Of a DNA stretch of 6,272 bases, positions 5,767 to 6,272 are shown piece after piece. The notes under the pieces are model-generated. The model was not told where the DNA came from and did no database searches. It saw only the letters and a program-made list of their open reading frames with translations. The position numbers and the translations under genes are program-made. Within the stretch, counting starts at the first letter, position 1, and each line of letters opens with the position of its first letter. Source of the stretch: Paracoccaceae bacterium (GTDB lineage: Bacteria > Pseudomonadota > Alphaproteobacteria > Rhodobacterales > Rhodobacteraceae); NCBI GenBank assembly GCA_902525995.1, contig CABZJG010000107.1:1-6272 (forward strand). The letters run 5' to 3'.

Positions 5767-5994
5767 TTAATGCACCGCAACCGGGGATAAATCATTTTGC
5801 CGAGCGAGCATAAAGGCCATCTGTCGGTCTTTGACCAACGCGAGCCTTTCGCCATCAGATTTATGTACCGCGTAAAGAATTTCGCCCTCTTCAATTTGAT
5901 CACGCAATTCACTGGGCAGGTCTTCGGCCAAGACAGGCCGCACGTAAACGATACGGTCCTTTTTGTCGCTGTCTTTAAACGCCTGGACGGGCAC
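5767..5994 (-). CDS. DUF1150 family protein
   Basis: This is a small, soluble, uncharacterised protein of 75 residues. Recognisable DUF1150 features are RIVYVRPV (14-21), DLPSELRDQ (25-33), LYAVHKSDGERLALVKDR (40-57) and the C-terminal MAFMLARQNDLSPVAVH (59-75), which is close to the usual family ending. In many alphaproteobacteria this gene lies beside a small heat-shock protein (Hsp20) gene; none is visible here. The start is a GTG at 5994. It is the only usual start codon between the upstream in-frame TAA (6009-6007) and the conserved region, and it has no Shine-Dalgarno sequence. A minus-strand terminator lies upstream, so the gene should have its own promoter in 5995-6062. It may be followed in the same transcript by the phzF-like gene. 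Function is unknown. Family assignment is confident; the exact start is less so. Confidence 0.88.
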   Translation of the reverse strand: MPVQAFKDSDKKDRIVYVRPVLAEDLPSELRDQIEEGEILYAVHKSDGERLALVKDRQMAFMLARQNDLSPVAVH

Positions 5995-5997
5995 AAA

Positions 5998-6029
5998 TTT
6001 TTTTGGATTTTAACACATGGTTTTTTGGA
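5998..6029 (-). promoter_or_regulatory. A-tract region and possible -10 just before the DUF1150 gene
   Basis: On the minus strand TAAAAT (6012-6007, 5 of 6 to a -10 consensus), preceded by TGTGT, would start transcription about 6 nt before the GTG at 5994. That would give a nearly leaderless mRNA, which would fit the missing Shine-Dalgarno sequence. No good -35 is seen at 16-18 bp. The 9-bp TCCAAAAAA occurs twice (6029-6021 and 6007-5999), exactly 22 bp apart. This places two A-tracts in helical phase and predicts some DNA curvature. Confidence 0.3.
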
Positions 6030-6062
6030 AAATTATTTGTGCTTAAAATTTAGGCAGTTTGT

Positions 6063-6092
6063 AAAAAGGGCGGTTTTTGTGACCGCCCTTTA
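6063..6092 (-). terminator. Strong rho-independent terminator of the right-edge gene
   Basis: A perfect 10-bp stem, AAAGGGCGGT (6065-6074) with ACCGCCCTTT (6082-6091), has a 7-nt loop. On the minus strand the stem ends in a run of five T (6067-6063, part of it inside the stem). It starts 24 bp after the TGA of the minus-strand coding fragment at 6116, the expected place. On the plus strand only three T follow, so any function there would be weaker, and no plus-strand gene leads into it. Confidence 0.85.
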
Positions 6093-6115
6093 GCTTCTAC
6101 AAGGCGTTGTTTAGA

Positions 6116-6271
6116 TCATTCGTGGATGCACTCACCGATCAGATTTTCCATGTCGAATTTGAGGCTTTGTCCAAGTGCAGTATGCGGCTCGTTATACCGC
6201 CCAATATAGACCTTGGCGGCGAGTGTTTCGGAAGCGTCGGTTAATTTTTCTGGCGATGGTGTTATGGCCCC
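6116..6271 (-). CDS. C-terminal fragment of an unrecognised protein (runs off the right edge)
   Basis: On the minus strand one frame stays open from the window edge to a TGA at 6118-6116 and gives the last 51 residues of a protein. The other two minus-strand frames are closed by stop codons. The fragment begins GAITPSPEKLTDASETLAAK, continues VYIGRYNEPHTALGQS and ends in MENLIGECIHE. It is polar and mildly acidic, has one Cys four residues from the end, and shows no membrane segment. I do not recognise the family. Support for it being real is the open frame, sensible residue composition and the strong terminator 24 bp downstream. The start and most of the gene lie outside the window. Confidence 0.65.
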   Translation of the reverse strand, partial: GAITPSPEKLTDASETLAAKVYIGRYNEPHTALGQSLKFDMENLIGECIHE

Positions 6272-6272
6272 G

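Noticed and set aside
5995..6062. A heat-shock (sigma32-type) promoter upstream of the DUF1150 gene.
   Set aside because: A CCATGT stretch is present, but no CTTGAA-like -35 lies at a suitable distance.
6116..6271. The segment RYNEPHTALG faintly recalls the YN..RPHSALG motif at the end of IS3-type integrases.
   Set aside because: The spacing is two residues short, the following residues do not fit, and no inverted repeats or other transposase motifs are visible.

Overview
This is an ordinary, gene-dense chromosomal stretch from an alphaproteobacterium. It most resembles the Rhodobacteraceae / Roseobacter group with a moderate GC content. The assignment rests on the protein styles (a UbiK/BMFP protein with a MQTKNKMLDD start, a DUF1150 protein, an alphaproteobacterial Lgt) and on the combination lgt, MidA-type methyltransferase, pgeF, Lrp/AsnC regulator, trxB and PhzF-like protein. 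It comes from reading the sequence, not from a database search. I see no mobile element, CRISPR array, tRNA or rRNA.

Layout from left to right. (1) Positions 15-41 hold a rho-independent terminator on the minus strand, which closes a small ubiK-type gene (minus, 55-324). That gene has its own good sigma70-like promoter at 350-379. (2) Divergent from it is a tightly packed plus-strand operon: lgt (428-1309), a MidA/NDUFAF7-family methyltransferase (1306-2370) and pgeF (2367-3131). Both junctions are 4-bp ATGA stop/start overlaps. (3) An Lrp/AsnC-family regulator (minus, 3138-3638) converges on pgeF with 6 bp between them. (4) A 194-bp divergent intergenic region (3639-3832) lies between the regulator and trxB. 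It carries three distinct symmetric elements, one of which looks like an Lrp-type operator pair. (5) trxB (plus, 3833-4774) converges on a PhzF-like isomerase/epimerase gene (minus, 4798-5673). (6) Upstream of phzF lie overlapping dyads (5699-5724). Beyond them is a DUF1150 gene (minus, 5767-5994) with a GTG start and no Shine-Dalgarno sequence. (7) A strong minus-strand terminator (6063-6092) ends an unrecognised gene. Its last 51 codons (minus, 6116-6271) run off the right edge.

Functionally the window is mostly housekeeping. It covers ubiquinone biosynthesis support (UbiK), lipoprotein maturation (Lgt), probable complex I assembly methylation (MidA family), peptidoglycan precursor quality control or purine nucleoside metabolism (PgeF) and thiol redox homeostasis (TrxB). 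The Lrp/AsnC regulator sits where it could control both itself and trxB. The least explained parts are the lrp-trxB intergenic region, the DUF1150 start region and the truncated right-edge gene. I did not find a convincing new multi-gene system.
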